Notes: generated by a model from the sequence alone, not told the origin. A stretch of DNA of 64,000 nucleotides from Parashewanella hymeniacidonis (GCF_016900895.1 NZ_JAFEUN010000003.1:1-64000), one strand, 5' to 3'; positions 28,292 to 39,184 are shown, numbered from the stretch's first letter. Numbers and translations are program-made.

Positions 28292-31200
28292 ATGAAACGT
28301 GTATATTGGTTGTGCACTCTACTTTCACTCTTTCTGATTTTTACTAATGCTACTGAAGCAAAAAATGCTTTGGGTATTAATAAACAACTGGGTATAACTT
28401 CCCAACAAAGTGACAAAACCGCTTCCTCTGACAACATGCAGCAGTCCATAGAGCAGAGCATTGCTCAACTTGAAGAACAAGCGAATCACTTTTCGCAAAT
28501 ACAAGCGAGCTTTGAGCAACAAAAGAGCGAGCTTGAAAAGCAAATTGTTGATGCTAATAAAGGGGTTTCGATTGAGCAGGATCAAGATCTTAACCAACAA
28601 GCCTCTCTGGCTAATTTCGACTTAACAGATTTAAAACAACAAGAGTCAGATTTATCACAGCAAATTACTGAGCTACTTGATAAGCGCAATGAATTGCCAA
28701 ACGAAATCCTTAATGCTAAGAGTAACTTAAACCAGCATAAGAAAACCATTCTCGCCCCAATCGGCACACCTACAGGTCAACTGCAACAAAAGAGGCGTGA
28801 GTTATATCTGCAGAGTATTGATACGCTAGAAACTGACTTCGCCAGCTTACCTGTTCGTCTAAGGTTAACTCAGCTAGAGCTGCAGATAGTAAGAATCAAA
28901 TTAACAAATCAAGAAAAGTTGATCGAAGCGCTTAATCAAAAATTAAGTCAACAAAGGCAACAGAAAACGGCCGAAACGATAGCGAAAGCCATCAATGTTA
29001 AGACAGACATTAACGACCCACTTGCCGAACAGCTTAACGCTCAGAATCAATCTTTCGCTTCGTCTTTAGTTATACTCACCGACAAAATAAATCAGACCGT
29101 CAAACAACAAGAAAAAGCTGAAAATTTATATCAATTGCAATCGAAGCAGTTGGCCAATATTAAAGAGCAACTCTCTTGGGTAACGTTAAATTCAACGTTT
29201 GGCGAGCATTTTTTAAAAACGCTAGAATCGCTTCCAAAACCGCCAAACATAACAAAATTACAAACTCGACTGTCGGATAACCGCTTAAAACGTTACACCT
29301 TAAGCCAGAAACAAGCTCAAAATAAAGATCGCTTAGCGGCCAGTTTAGCGCTTACGCTACCACAACGAGAGTTATTAGAAGCGCAAATCTCACTTACGAC
29401 AAAACTCTTGCTTGAATATGATCAATATTTAAGTGAGCTCAATCGTCTCAAAGTAAGTTATAACCAATTGATTGCCCAGCATCAAGAACTTGCGAGTATA
29501 TTAAACGAGCAACTTTTTTGGGTTCCTAATGCCAATACAATTGGCAAACAGTGGTTCATCGATATTGGTTTAAGTTTCCAATGGTTATTAACTCAAGCCC
29601 CTTGGAATGATCTAAAGTATTCTTGGGAAGAGCAACAAAGCTATTGGCTGTTGTGGATGCTCATTTTAACCCTTTGCACCGTCAGCCAAGATTTGAACCG
29701 AAGTCGTTTCCGTCGTGTTTTAAGAGCAAATATGGACCACGTAGGTAATGTAACTCAAGATACCTTCAGCGCTACATTTAAGACCTTATTAACGACGATA
29801 GGTTACAGCCTGTTAAAACCAACATCGGTTATTTTAGCTGGTGTACTTATGCTACATTCCGAGCGCAATATCGTTTACGCTACCGGCGGTGCACTATTTG
29901 GTATTGGGCTTTTTTATCTTCTGCAAAGGTTAGTTTATGTATTTACCTTGCCGGAGGGACTATTGGTTGGTCACTTCAAACGCCCACAAGAAATGGTCGC
30001 CCGTGGTTATCAATACATTAAGCGTTTTTATTACATCAATATCATACTCATCGGCACCCTTGCTTTCACTCAGTTGATCGATGAATCTCTACTGCGTAAC
30101 AGCCTCGGCCGTGGTGCTTTTATCTTAATTTGTTTGCAACTCTTCTTTCTTGTTCGCCACTTGAACCGTTTAATGGAAGACTATAAGCAACAAAGTGATA
30201 AAACCAACGCCAGACTGTTGCAAAAAATGCTCTGGGGAGCACTGTCCGTCGCCCCTCTCGCCGCAACGATTTTATCCTTTATGGGCTATTATTTTTCTGC
30301 CTATCAAATGATGCAACAATTAGTACTTTCCGTGGTCATTGCGCTTGGCTTCCTAATGTTATACCAACTGATAAAACGCTGGATGTTGATTGAGCGTCGT
30401 AGAATCGCTTTTGATCGTGCAAAAAACAAACGTGCGGAAATACTGGCACAACGAGAAAAGGGTGAAACCGTTAACCAAACAGAAAATAGTGAATTTTATG
30501 AAGAACCTGAGGTCGACCTTGAAACCATTTCGAGCCAATCTTTAGGTCTGGTTCGTTCTCTGCTTTTACTTGGATTACTCGCCAGTTTAATTGGTCTTTG
30601 GACCCAGACTCATACCGCATTATTTTCATTTTTTGATGGGATAACATTGTGGAGTTCAACTGCGACGGTAAACGGAATCGAGCAACAGATCCCGATCACC
30701 ATCAAATCCCTTCTCTATGGCATCATCATCTTTGGCTTTTCGATGATGATAGCGACAAACTTACCCGGCTTATTAGAATTAACGATTTTACAGCGACTAG
30801 AGCTTTCTTCTGGTACGGGTTATGCCATCACCACCGTAACTCGATATTTAGTTTTGTTTATTGGTAGTTTAATCGGCTTTAATACGCTAGGCGTTGAATG
30901 GTCAAAACTGCAATGGTTAATAGCCGCACTTTCAGTAGGGTTAGGTTTTGGCTTACAAGAAATCTTCGCCAACTTCATTTCAGGCCTGATTATCCTATTT
31001 GAAAAACCGGTGCGGATTGGGGATACAGTAACAATTCGAGAATTAACCGGCACTGTGAGTAAGATAAAAATCAGGGCAACAACGATCATCGATTGGGATA
31101 GAAAAGAAATCATTGTCCCTAATAAAGCGTTTATTACTGAACAGTTAGTGAATTGGTCTTTGTCTGACCCGATCACTCGTGTCACTATTCAAGTTGCAGT

Positions 31201-31513
31201 GGCAAGGGATTCCGATCCGGCCAAAGTGGAAGCGGCGTTATATCAAGCCGTTGAAGAATGCCAACATACGCTCAAAACACCTGAACCTGAGGTTTGGTTT
31301 GCAGGCTTTGGCAAGCACACTCAAGATTATGAGATCAGAGCTTACGCAACTGACATGACAACACGTTGGCCGTTACGTCACGAGCTTCATAAAAAGATCA
31401 CCAAAAAACTCAAGGATAATCATTTGGAAATGGCATATCCTCAAATGGAAATTCACCTCAACACAGGCATTCCCAAAGAGACCGGTTTGGCTCAAGGGAT
31501 GATTAAAAGCTGA
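28292..31513 (+). CDS. mscM: MscM/MscK-type mechanosensitive channel
   Basis: A 1073-residue inner-membrane channel that opens on membrane tension. Signal peptide (about 1-23), then a long periplasmic coiled-coil domain rich in Gln/Leu (about 45-410), about eleven membrane helices, and a C-terminal MscS core (LGVEWSKLQWLIAALSVGLGFGLQEIFANFISG; ILFEKPVRIGDTVTI). Psd next to MscM is conserved with E. coli psd-yjeP. Its TGA overlaps the ATG of the GDPD gene. Confidence 0.9.
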   Translation: MKRVYWLCTLLSLFLIFTNATEAKNALGINKQLGITSQQSDKTASSDNMQQSIEQSIAQLEEQANHFSQIQASFEQQKSELEKQIVDANKGVSIEQDQDLNQQASLANFDLTDLKQQESDLSQQITELLDKRNELPNEILNAKSNLNQHKKTILAPIGTPTGQLQQKRRELYLQSIDTLETDFASLPVRLRLTQLELQIVRIKLTNQEKLIEALNQKLSQQRQQKTAETIAKAINVKTDINDPLAEQLNAQNQSFASSLVILTDKINQTVKQQEKAENLYQLQSKQLANIKEQLSWVTLNSTFGEHFLKTLESLPKPPNITKLQTRLSDNRLKRYTLSQKQAQNKDRLAASLALTLPQRELLEAQISLTTKLLLEYDQYLSELNRLKVSYNQLIAQHQELASILNEQLFWVPNANTIGKQWFIDIGLSFQWLLTQAPWNDLKYSWEEQQSYWLLWMLILTLCTVSQDLNRSRFRRVLRANMDHVGNVTQDTFSATFKTLLTTIGYSLLKPTSVILAGVLMLHSERNIVYATGGALFGIGLFYLLQRLVYVFTLPEGLLVGHFKRPQEMVARGYQYIKRFYYINIILIGTLAFTQLIDESLLRNSLGRGAFILICLQLFFLVRHLNRLMEDYKQQSDKTNARLLQKMLWGALSVAPLAATILSFMGYYFSAYQMMQQLVLSVVIALGFLMLYQLIKRWMLIERRRIAFDRAKNKRAEILAQREKGETVNQTENSEFYEEPEVDLETISSQSLGLVRSLLLLGLLASLIGLWTQTHTALFSFFDGITLWSSTATVNGIEQQIPITIKSLLYGIIIFGFSMMIATNLPGLLELTILQRLELSSGTGYAITTVTRYLVLFIGSLIGFNTLGVEWSKLQWLIAALSVGLGFGLQEIFANFISGLIILFEKPVRIGDTVTIRELTGTVSKIKIRATTIIDWDRKEIIVPNKAFITEQLVNWSLSDPITRVTIQVAVARDSDPAKVEAALYQAVEECQHTLKTPEPEVWFAGFGKHTQDYEIRAYATDMTTRWPLRHELHKKITKKLKDNHLEMAYPQMEIHLNTGIPKETGLAQGMIKS

Positions 31514-32199
31514 TGAAGATATATGCGCATCGTGGTGCGAGCGGTTATTATCCAGAAAACACGCTTTTGGCTTTTGAAAAAGCGGTTCAGATGGGCGTGT
31601 CTGCCATTGAGTTAGACATACATAATGTTGAGGGTGAATTGATCGTATTTCACGATAGACGTATTGATAAGCTCACTCAGCAGCAAGGCTTACTTTCTAG
31701 CTTAACCACAAAAGAAATTTTAAGTCTTAATATTGAAGACCAAACCATTCCAACACTGTGGCAAGTGCTAAATCTTGTTGCTGGACGATGTGAAGTCAAC
31801 ATTGAGTTAAAAGGTTTTAATACGGTAAAGCCACTCATTAACCTTTATCCTAAAGTGTTGTCCAAGCTAAATTTTCAAGCGAAAGATTTGTTATTCTCAT
31901 CGTTTAAGCACTTTGAATTGCAACAGCTCAAACAAGCCATTCCGGAAGTCAATATTGCGCCACTGATTGACGGGGTGCCTTTGGATCTCGCACAAGCTGC
32001 AACGACGCTTAATGCCACAGCTGTCAACTTATCACTCAACTTTGTCCATCAAACAATGGTTGACGATGCACATCAACGTGGGAAGCTCGTCAACGTATTT
32101 ACCGTGAACCATAAAGAAGATATGCAAATGCTTGCAGATATGGGCGTAGATGGTATTTTTACCGATTACCCAGATAAAGCTTTAGCTTTCTTTAAGTAA
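31513..32199 (+). CDS. Glycerophosphodiester phosphodiesterase
   Basis: A 228-residue cytoplasmic GDPD that releases glycerol 3-phosphate from deacylated phospholipids (UgpQ-like). IYAHRGASGYYPENTLLAFEKA, IELDIHNVEGELIVFHD and IELKG supply the metal and catalytic His/Glu/Asp residues. There is no signal peptide. It is translationally coupled to mscM by a TGATG overlap. Confidence 0.88.
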   Translation: MKIYAHRGASGYYPENTLLAFEKAVQMGVSAIELDIHNVEGELIVFHDRRIDKLTQQQGLLSSLTTKEILSLNIEDQTIPTLWQVLNLVAGRCEVNIELKGFNTVKPLINLYPKVLSKLNFQAKDLLFSSFKHFELQQLKQAIPEVNIAPLIDGVPLDLAQAATTLNATAVNLSLNFVHQTMVDDAHQRGKLVNVFTVNHKEDMQMLADMGVDGIFTDYPDKALAFFK

Positions 32200-32224
32200 G
32201 TATTTTCTAAAATAGGATCGTTCA

Positions 32225-33151
32225 ATGTCCAATAAATTGTTATTGCTCACTCAAAGTAACGAAAAGTATATTGAGCTATTAACAAAGCAAAATCTACCCG
32301 AATTAGAAATTGTCGACGATACTCCTGAACATATTGCTCGCACCAATATTTGGCTTGCTGACCCACCGTTAGCAGCCCCACTGCTTGGTATTGGTAAAAA
32401 TCTAAAATGGCTTCAGGCTACCTATGCGGGTGTTGATAAGATAGTTTCAGTCAAACAGCGTTCGGACTATCTACTCACCAATGTGCGTGATATTTTTGGC
32501 CCAATGATGAGCGAATATGTATTTAGCTATTTGATTTCACACTTACGCCACCACAACTCATACTTTAACAGCCAAAAAGAACAAGTATGGCAATCTTGTG
32601 CTGATCAACAATTGCGAAATAAAACGATGTTGATCCTCGGTACGGGATCGATTGGTCAACACTTAGCTCAAACTGCAAAACTATTTGGTATGAAAGTCAT
32701 AGGCGTCAGTCGCTCTGGCGATAAAAAAGCCAACTTTGATGAATGCACTCATATTTATCAACTCGATGAGCAGCTCCCTTATGCAGATGTAGTGGTATCC
32801 GTTTTACCAAGCAGCCCGCAAACTGACGATATCTTTAATTCAGCTCGTTTTTCAAAGATGAAAGAGAATGTCATTTTCTTTAATGTTGGCCGCGGTAATG
32901 CCGTCGACCTTTATGATCTCAATGTCGCATTAATTGAGCGGCCGAATATGCTTGCAGTGTTAGATGTATTTAAGACAGAGCCGTTACCAAAGCAAGATGA
33001 GATATGGCAAAGAGATAATGTCGTCATCACTCCTCATATTGCCGCTCCGAGTACACCAGAACAAGTCGTTGATATTTTCGCAGAGAACTATCGTCGCTGG
33101 TTAAAAGGCGTAGATTTACAATACCAAGTTGATTTTAAATTAGGCTACTGA
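32225..33151 (+). CDS. D-2-hydroxyacid dehydrogenase
   Basis: A 308-residue NAD(P)H-dependent dehydrogenase of the 2-hydroxyacid family (GhrA-like size). The nucleotide fold is LILGTGSIGQHLAQTAKLFG; catalytic Arg lies in VVSVLPSS...NVGRGNAVD, Glu in LDVFKTEPLP and His in ITPHIAAPS. The substrate, glyoxylate, hydroxypyruvate or another 2-oxoacid, is not determined. It follows the GDPD gene by 25 bp and overlaps the convergent FAH gene by 12 bp. Confidence 0.85.
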   Translation: MSNKLLLLTQSNEKYIELLTKQNLPELEIVDDTPEHIARTNIWLADPPLAAPLLGIGKNLKWLQATYAGVDKIVSVKQRSDYLLTNVRDIFGPMMSEYVFSYLISHLRHHNSYFNSQKEQVWQSCADQQLRNKTMLILGTGSIGQHLAQTAKLFGMKVIGVSRSGDKKANFDECTHIYQLDEQLPYADVVVSVLPSSPQTDDIFNSARFSKMKENVIFFNVGRGNAVDLYDLNVALIERPNMLAVLDVFKTEPLPKQDEIWQRDNVVITPHIAAPSTPEQVVDIFAENYRRWLKGVDLQYQVDFKLGY

Positions 33152-33745
33152 CCAAGCAGCTTCAATCAGCTTTTGCTCTCCGTTAAACACGGTACCAATG
33201 AAGCTATCACCTTGATGCACAGCGCCGACACCTTTCGGCGTTCCTGTCATGATGATATCACCATCGAGCAACTCAAAATCTTGTTTTATCGAATCCAGAC
33301 ATTGCAGCGGTTTAAACATCATCAAATCCACAGTTCCGTGCTGTATAAGCTTGTCATTGATATGAAGTGTAAAGCTGAGTGTTGAAAGATCTTCAGGCAG
33401 GTTCACAAATTTACCGAGCACCGCAGATGCATTAAATGCTTTTGCCCTTTCCCATGGCAGCCCTTTTGACTTCAATTGCGACTGTAGGTTACGTTTGGTT
33501 AAATCAATACCAAAGCTCACTGCAGCGAACTTACCACCTTTAATCAGAAAACAAAGTTCACCTTCATAATGCAAATCATCGCACCATTGTATTTCATTAC
33601 TCAATGCTGAATTAGGCTTAATGAAAATAACAGGCTCATCGGGGATTTCATTACTCAATTCATGAATGTGTTCAACATAATTTCGGCCAATACAAACAAT
33701 TTTAGAAGGGGCAATGTGCTGATGCTTGAATTTAATGAAGTGCAA
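33140..33745 (-). CDS. Fumarylacetoacetate-hydrolase-family protein
   Basis: A 201-residue FAH-domain protein. IAPSKIVCIGRNYVEHIHEL, PVIFIKPNSAL, ELCFLIKGGKF with the metal-binding glutamate, and GDIIMTGTPKGVG are the family's motifs. TTG at 33745 is chosen as start because it follows GAGAGAG at good spacing and gives the normal N-terminus; the longer frame from 33811 adds a non-homologous hydrophobic tail. It may be an oxaloacetate tautomerase or acylpyruvase; the substrate is not decided. Confidence 0.82.
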   Translation of the reverse strand: MHFIKFKHQHIAPSKIVCIGRNYVEHIHELSNEIPDEPVIFIKPNSALSNEIQWCDDLHYEGELCFLIKGGKFAAVSFGIDLTKRNLQSQLKSKGLPWERAKAFNASAVLGKFVNLPEDLSTLSFTLHINDKLIQHGTVDLMMFKPLQCLDSIKQDFELLDGDIIMTGTPKGVGAVHQGDSFIGTVFNGEQKLIEAAWSVA

Positions 33746-33908
33746 TGAACTCTCTCTACTAAGCCAAAAGTTACGGCATAATACTACAATAAAAGTTAAT
33801 GAAAACAGCATGAAGGTAATTTTTACTAAAGGAAACTGTAAACACAGCCTCCCTTATATGCATAAGAGAAGATGGCACATCAACCTGTATAAAACAAAAA
33901 ATACCTAT

Positions 33909-34787
33909 TCACTTAACTTTAGCTTTGCGACTCTCACCAGGTCCATAACCAAAGTGTCGTTTATAAGCTTTAGCAAATGAAGCGTCACTTTGATAACCCA
34001 CATCAAGCGCTACTTCAAAAACACTATCACCTTTCCTTAAACGCTTCTGTGCTTCAGAAAGTCTTAATTGAGTCAGGTAGTCCATGACACTGGTGCCAAA
34101 ATACTCTTTAAAGTATTTTGCAAAGCTGGCTCTGGAATACCCACCAGTATCGGCTAACGATTGCGTTGTCCAGTTGTCTGCGATATTTTGCTGAATGGTT
34201 TCTAACACTCGGCTCATTTTAACATCTTGCAGCGCTTTGAAATAACCCGTTTGATTATCGAGTTTCGCTAACCCCCTCAAGACTGCGATAAAAAACGCCT
34301 CGCTCAAACGAGACAGCAAAATGCTACTTGAATCCAATCCTGATTCTGCTTCAGCGACCAACGCTTGAATTAAGTGGCTGGTTAAGCCATTCGTGTCTTT
34401 TGCCTTTAATACAATACAACTTGGTAACTGCATCAATAAAGGGTGAGCAGCATCTTCCGCAAAATCGAAAAAACCGCACACTAAGCCAGTGCTATTGTCG
34501 ATGGACTTTTCAATAGGATGACTAATGAAAGGAGCACCTAATTCAGTCTCAGGGGTATCAGCAATAACATGTTGGGCATCATGGGGAAAAATAACCATAT
34601 CGCCAGCAACAAGTTCAATACCTTTTAACTCATGAGCGTGTAAATAGGCTTTACCGCTAGAGATAAAGTGAAAACTCGCCAGCCCAGAACCTGAAGTATC
34701 CGTAGACCATGTATTGCACATCCGTGCGCGATGAAAAATCGTTGCATTGAGATGAAAACGATTCAAGACTTGTTCCAGTAATTTCAT
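33909..34787 (-). CDS. AraC-family regulator with N-terminal cupin
   Basis: A 292-residue regulator. The cupin (about 10-130; HFISSGKAYLHAHELKGIEL, GDMVIFPHDAQHVI) is followed by a typical double HTH (WTTQSLADTGGYSRASFAKYF; FEVALDVGYQSDASFAKAYKRHFG). It resembles the group that controls oxidoreductases or efflux genes. It is divergent from the small periplasmic protein gene, which is its closest candidate target. Confidence 0.85.
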   Translation of the reverse strand: MKLLEQVLNRFHLNATIFHRARMCNTWSTDTSGSGLASFHFISSGKAYLHAHELKGIELVAGDMVIFPHDAQHVIADTPETELGAPFISHPIEKSIDNSTGLVCGFFDFAEDAAHPLLMQLPSCIVLKAKDTNGLTSHLIQALVAEAESGLDSSSILLSRLSEAFFIAVLRGLAKLDNQTGYFKALQDVKMSRVLETIQQNIADNWTTQSLADTGGYSRASFAKYFKEYFGTSVMDYLTQLRLSEAQKRLRKGDSVFEVALDVGYQSDASFAKAYKRHFGYGPGESRKAKVK

Positions 34788-34924
34788 CGATTAATTTATC
34801 CCTAGACACTCGAACATAATTTGCAGACGGATGAGCATACCGCACTCATGAAGCTTTATCTAATATGTACTCAATAAACATCAACCCCACTAAATTTGAA
34901 TTGTTAACTTTGAGGTACATTGAA

Positions 34925-35311
34925 ATGTTTAAATCTATCACTAAATTTGCCAGCGTTGCCCTACTTGGTTTAGCTACATTATTTGCCGGTTTTGCTAGCG
35001 CAGGAACACCACAAAAAAATGAAGATGGTGTTACCGTCATTTACTTAGACCAGCACGGTGGTCATTTCTCAGCGAAAGATACCCTTGCAGGTTTAAAAGA
35101 AGGTAAATATCAATTTGAAATTACCAACAAAGCCGGCAAGCTAGTTGGTTTTCAATTACAAAACTTTACCACTCGTGAGCAATTAGACATGTTTCCAATT
35201 GAAGCTGGTGAAACAAAACGTACTGATGTAATCACAGTGACTAAAGAAGGTGTGCGTTTCCGTTGCCCTATCAACCCAACACCTTGGTACGACATGGACG
35301 TAATTAAGTAA
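34925..35311 (+). CDS. Small periplasmic protein, cupredoxin-like
   Basis: 128 residues with a clear Sec signal peptide (SITKFASVALLGLATLFAGFASA). The mature part is beta-rich (VTVIYLDQHGGHFSAKDTL, YQFEITNKAGKLVGFQLQN, RFRCPINPTPWYDMDV), as in cupredoxin-like domains, but the Cys-His-Met spacing of a blue copper site is not present. ATG 34925 is used because the upstream 20 codons precede the signal peptide. It ends in a strong terminator and is therefore monocistronic. Confidence 0.6.
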   Translation: MFKSITKFASVALLGLATLFAGFASAGTPQKNEDGVTVIYLDQHGGHFSAKDTLAGLKEGKYQFEITNKAGKLVGFQLQNFTTREQLDMFPIEAGETKRTDVITVTKEGVRFRCPINPTPWYDMDVIK

Positions 35312-35366
35312 CATTAATGAGTTTTCATCAACCTTATTCACTTCCCTAACGTTCAAAGTGAAGCCC

Positions 35367-35395
35367 AAGCCCTCAATCTAGAGGGCTTTTTTAGT
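35367..35395 (+). terminator. Rho-independent terminator
   Basis: AAGCCCTC, loop AATCTA, GAGGGCTT, then TTTTTAGTTTT. An eight-bp GC-rich stem with T tract 55 bp after the periplasmic-protein stop. Confidence 0.9.
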
Positions 35396-35486
35396 TTTAA
35401 CTAAACTTCAGCTTAACGGACTTTAACTTACTCTATGAGCCAATTTCACTCATATTAGTGTAAACCTCTTAAGAACCTATAAATCT

Positions 35487-36854
35487 GTGGATAAACTTGG
35501 TCCTATTTATCAACAATTATCTGAAATTGTTAAATACGATGATAATGAAGAAGTGATTTCTACTGAACGTCAAGATACAAAGGAAAATCAAATTTCAGGT
35601 CATCATTATGACATTGAGCCTGATACGGAAATTGCTAATCAAGATGATGATTTTTTCAGTCATTACGATGGTAGCTTCATCATTCGGGAAGCAGAAATTC
35701 AACCCACACCGGTCATGCAGCAAAAAACGAGAGAATCAGAAACCAAAAACGAAAGCTCTAATAATGCACAGCTCAAATCAAAAACTAACTCAATCAAAAG
35801 TGAACCTCACGCTACACAACAAGATTCTAAAGCTAGCCCGTTATTAAATGCCAGTGTCCCAGCAACTTTAAATAAACAGGTTACGAAAAGACCAGATGTA
35901 GAATGGGCATTCGCCGAAGTAAAAGCGCAACACTTATCAAAGCTACAGCATGATATCTGTCAGGGCTTACACAAAACCCTGCAAACAGATATCAATACCG
36001 ATTTGCCAATTAGTGTATATATAGCTGGCTTAAGCCAGTTCATTCAAGAAGTGTCTGGTGACTTATCAAAAGCCCAGCAAGGCGCTTTATGGGAGTGTGT
36101 TTCTTGGCTTAACCATGCAGCTCAATGCACTATACCTAAAGACTGTATTTCAATGTCTAGGTTAGCTTTACAATTTAACATCAAGTATCAATATAATGAA
36201 TCGAGCGATGAATATACAATGACAACAACGCCACAATACTTTAAGTATGCAGCTTTTTTCGGTGTCGCTAGATCTGCAAGCTGCTTGCATCTAGGTGTTT
36301 ATGATCATTTTAGTGAAAAGTACGCAAGAGACGTTTGTAGAATTATCAACGAACTAGGCTTTAAATCCGCAGTTGAGCTCGCAGCGGGCCGAGGACAACA
36401 AACGGCTTGTTTTCAAGCTATTAAACAAAACGTTGCAGAAACTACCGACCCCATTATTAATCCCAGACCTTACCCAACAGTAACAATCACTGCGAAAGAT
36501 GGAAAAACATCTGTTTTGGATAGAGAAAGAGCAAAAAAGAATACAACCTTGTATTTAGCCTGCCATCCAGTAAAAGGTATGTGGTCAACACTATTTGAAA
36601 ATACAGAATATCCCTTTGTTGTTTTAACGGTAGGACCAGAAGCTTCTGGCTTTTTAAGAGATGCAAATAAGTTTCTGAGCTATAAAACTGAGAGTGCGTC
36701 CATTGACATAAATCTAAAGCACTACTCTAAACTGAATAATGCAGATAAGGTGCAGCTACTATTTTTCAACACTTCAGCTCAAAAAGCTCAAAAACTGGTT
36801 CGCCAACTTTCCCCTAAATATGCAAAAGTTGACGACCTCAGATGTTATAAATAA
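35487..36854 (+). CDS. Orphan protein, possible SAM-binding fold
   Basis: A 455-residue protein starting with GTG. The first 130 residues are hydrophilic and probably disordered (rich in Glu, Asn, Lys, Ser). The rest is globular. Residues around 290-315 (CRIINELGFKSAVELAAGRGQ) have the hydrophobic-E-x-G-x-G shape of motif I of class I methyltransferases, but the later motifs are not clear, so this is only a suggestion. A disordered head and a globular tail also fit a secreted effector, though no signal is visible. It is convergent with parC. Confidence 0.5.
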   Translation: MDKLGPIYQQLSEIVKYDDNEEVISTERQDTKENQISGHHYDIEPDTEIANQDDDFFSHYDGSFIIREAEIQPTPVMQQKTRESETKNESSNNAQLKSKTNSIKSEPHATQQDSKASPLLNASVPATLNKQVTKRPDVEWAFAEVKAQHLSKLQHDICQGLHKTLQTDINTDLPISVYIAGLSQFIQEVSGDLSKAQQGALWECVSWLNHAAQCTIPKDCISMSRLALQFNIKYQYNESSDEYTMTTTPQYFKYAAFFGVARSASCLHLGVYDHFSEKYARDVCRIINELGFKSAVELAAGRGQQTACFQAIKQNVAETTDPIINPRPYPTVTITAKDGKTSVLDRERAKKNTTLYLACHPVKGMWSTLFENTEYPFVVLTVGPEASGFLRDANKFLSYKTESASIDINLKHYSKLNNADKVQLLFFNTSAQKAQKLVRQLSPKYAKVDDLRCYK

Positions 36855-36889
36855 GAAAGATAACGTCTTTGACGTAGGGTCTCTTTCTT
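36853..36889. terminator. Convergent hairpin before parC end
   Basis: AAGAAAGA ... TCTTTCTT encloses an inner ACGTC/GACGT stem, followed by TCTTC. It lies between the orphan gene and parC, which converge here. Confidence 0.5.
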
Positions 36890-36910
36890 CTTCATAGCGA
36901 CACACACTTT

Positions 36911-39184
36911 TTAAATTACAGTTTCAGCTTCTACGCCGCCAACTTCAACAAGGTCAACTCGCTGTAATCCTCTTGGTAATTTAGCACCACGGCGACCACG
37001 TTCACCTCGATAATGCTCAAGGTCACTTGGTTTAAGCGTTAACTTGCGCTTACCGGCCCATAAGGTCACAGGCGTATCAGCAGGGATCACTTGTAAATGC
37101 GTCAGTAGTTCTTCTCTGTCTTTCGCTTTGGCACTCGGAATACCGATGATCTTATTACCTTTACCTTTGCTTAACTGAGGTAATGCATTAATGGAGAACA
37201 ACAGCATCCGACCTTCGTTGGTAATCGCAATCAACGAAGCACCATCAGAGTTATCAATTTTACGAGGTGGTAATGCTTTTGCGTTTACTGGTAGCGATAA
37301 CAAAGCCTTGCCGGATTTATTTCGCGACACCATATCGGCAAAATTACAAATAAAGCCATACCCTGCGTCACTTGCCATTAAGTAACATTGCTTATCTTCA
37401 CCCATGACCACATGCTCCATTTGCTCACCTTGAGCAACATTGAAACGAGTGGTAATCGGCTCCCCCTGACTTCGAGCCGATGGCATGGTATGCGTCTCAG
37501 TTGCGAATGCTCTACCGGAAGAGTCAATAAATACGGTTTGTTGATTACTTCGGCCAATAGCGCTGCTCAGATAAGCATCACCTGATTTATAGTTTAATGT
37601 TGTTGCATCAATATCGTGCCCTTTAGCACAACGTATCCAACCTTTTTCAGACAGTACCACCGTTACCGCTTCACTTGGAACTAAGTCTTGCTGAGACAAC
37701 GCTTTAGACTCTTGACGCTCAACAACAGGTGAACGTCTTTCATCACCAAATGTCTCACCATCTTTAACCAGCTCTTTTTTAACAAGAGTCTTTAAACGTC
37801 GCTCTGAGCTTAACGTTAACTGCAATGCATCACGCTCTTTAGCCAATTCATCTTGTTCGGTACGGATTTTCATCTCTTCGAGCTTGGCTAAGTGTCGCAA
37901 TTTAAGGTCGAGTATCGCTTCAGCTTGCTTATCAGATAAATTGAAGCGAGACATTAACTCCGCTTTCGGCTCATCATGAAAACGAATGATCTCGATCACT
38001 TCATCAATATTGAGGAAGGCCACCATCAAAGCGTCAAGCACATGCAAACGGGCTAACACTTTGTCTAAGCGGAATTGTAAGCGACGACGAACGGTTTCGG
38101 TTCTGAAAACCAGCCATTCTGTCAGTAACGTGCGTAAACCTTTTACTTTTGGGCGACCATCAAGCCCGAGAACATTTAAATTAACTCTGAAACTTTTTTC
38201 TAAATCTGTCGTGGCAAACAAGTGCGCCATCAACTGTTCACAGTCGATACGATTTGAACGAGGTACAATGACTAAACGTACTGGATTTTCGTGATCAGAT
38301 TCATCTCGAATATCTGAAACCATTGGCAGCTTTTTCGCTTGCATCTGTGATGCAACTTGCTCAATTAACTTGGCACAACCGACTTGGTGAGGTAAGGCTG
38401 TAATGACAATTTCACCATGCTCAATGCCATACACTGCCCGCATTTTTATTGAGCCGCGTCCAGTATCATAAATTTTACGTAAGTCTGGAGCAGGAGTAAT
38501 GATTTCAGCTTCAGTCGGGTAATCTGGCGCTGGTACAAACTCCATCAAACGCTCAGTATCAGCTTTAGGATTATCTAAAAGCTCAACGCTAGCATTCACT
38601 AACTCTCGCACGTTATGTGGAGGTATATCGGTAGCCATGCCAACAGCAATACCCGTAATACCGTTTATCAATATGTGCGGCAGGCGTGACGGTAACACTA
38701 ACGGCTCTTTCATCGTGCCATCAAAGTTAACGCCCCAATCGACAGTCCCTTGCCCAAGCTCACTTAATAAAACTTCAGAAAACTTAGATAATTTCGCTTC
38801 AGTGTAACGCATTGCTGCGAATGATTTTGGATCGTCTGGCGCACCCCAGTTACCTTGACCGTCAACCAATGGATAACGATACGAAAACGGCTGAGCCATC
38901 AACACCATAGCTTCATAACAAGCACTATCGCCGTGAGGATGATATTTGCCGAGCACATCACCTACAGTCCGAGCCGATTTTTTGTATTTTGCTGCAGCTG
39001 ATAAGCCGAGCTCGCTCATTGCGTAAATAATACGGCGCTGTACTGGTTTTAAGCCATCACCAATGTGTGGTAAAGCTCGATCCATGATGACGTACATGGA
39101 GTAGTTTAAATAGGCATCTTCGGTAAAACGCCTCAGCGGCATTTGCTCAACGCCATCAAGGCTCAAGTCAATGGCATCACTCAT
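36911..39184 (-). CDS. parC: DNA topoisomerase IV subunit A
   Basis: A 757-residue type IIA topoisomerase subunit that decatenates chromosomes with Par[23 protein letters not shown], the QRR site ([12 protein letters not shown]), [19 protein letters not shown] (quinolone-resistance region with Ser at the usual position) and the active-site tyrosine in [11 protein letters not shown] are visible. The short beta-pinwheel C-domain marks ParC rather than GyrA. The upstream gene overlaps its start by 8 bp. Confidence 0.96.
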   Translation of the reverse strand: MSDAIDLSLDGVEQMPLRRFTEDAYLNYSMYVIMDRALPHIGDGLKPVQRRIIYAMSELGLSAAAKYKKSARTVGDVLGKYHPHGDSACYEAMVLMAQPFSYRYPLVDGQGNWGAPDDPKSFAAMRYTEAKLSKFSEVLLSELGQGTVDWGVNFDGTMKEPLVLPSRLPHILINGITGIAVGMATDIPPHNVRELVNASVELLDNPKADTERLMEFVPAPDYPTEAEIITPAPDLRKIYDTGRGSIKMRAVYGIEHGEIVITALPHQVGCAKLIEQVASQMQAKKLPMVSDIRDESDHENPVRLVIVPRSNRIDCEQLMAHLFATTDLEKSFRVNLNVLGLDGRPKVKGLRTLLTEWLVFRTETVRRRLQFRLDKVLARLHVLDALMVAFLNIDEVIEIIRFHDEPKAELMSRFNLSDKQAEAILDLKLRHLAKLEEMKIRTEQDELAKERDALQLTLSSERRLKTLVKKELVKDGETFGDERRSPVVERQESKALSQQDLVPSEAVTVVLSEKGWIRCAKGHDIDATTLNYKSGDAYLSSAIGRSNQQTVFIDSSGRAFATETHTMPSARSQGEPITTRFNVAQGEQMEHVVMGEDKQCYLMASDAGYGFICNFADMVSRNKSGKALLSLPVNAKALPPRKIDNSDGASLIAITNEGRMLLFSINALPQLSKGKGNKIIGIPSAKAKDREELLTHLQVIPADTPVTLWAGKRKLTLKPSDLEHYRGERGRRGAKLPRGLQRVDLVEVGGVEAETVI

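Noticed and set aside
30649-31185. Open frames on both strands inside mscM
   Set aside because: They are in other frames of a well-supported 1073-residue gene and have no support of their own.
33746-33811. Longer N-terminus for the FAH-family protein
   Set aside because: The added residues are not part of the family, and TTG 33745 has a good ribosome site.
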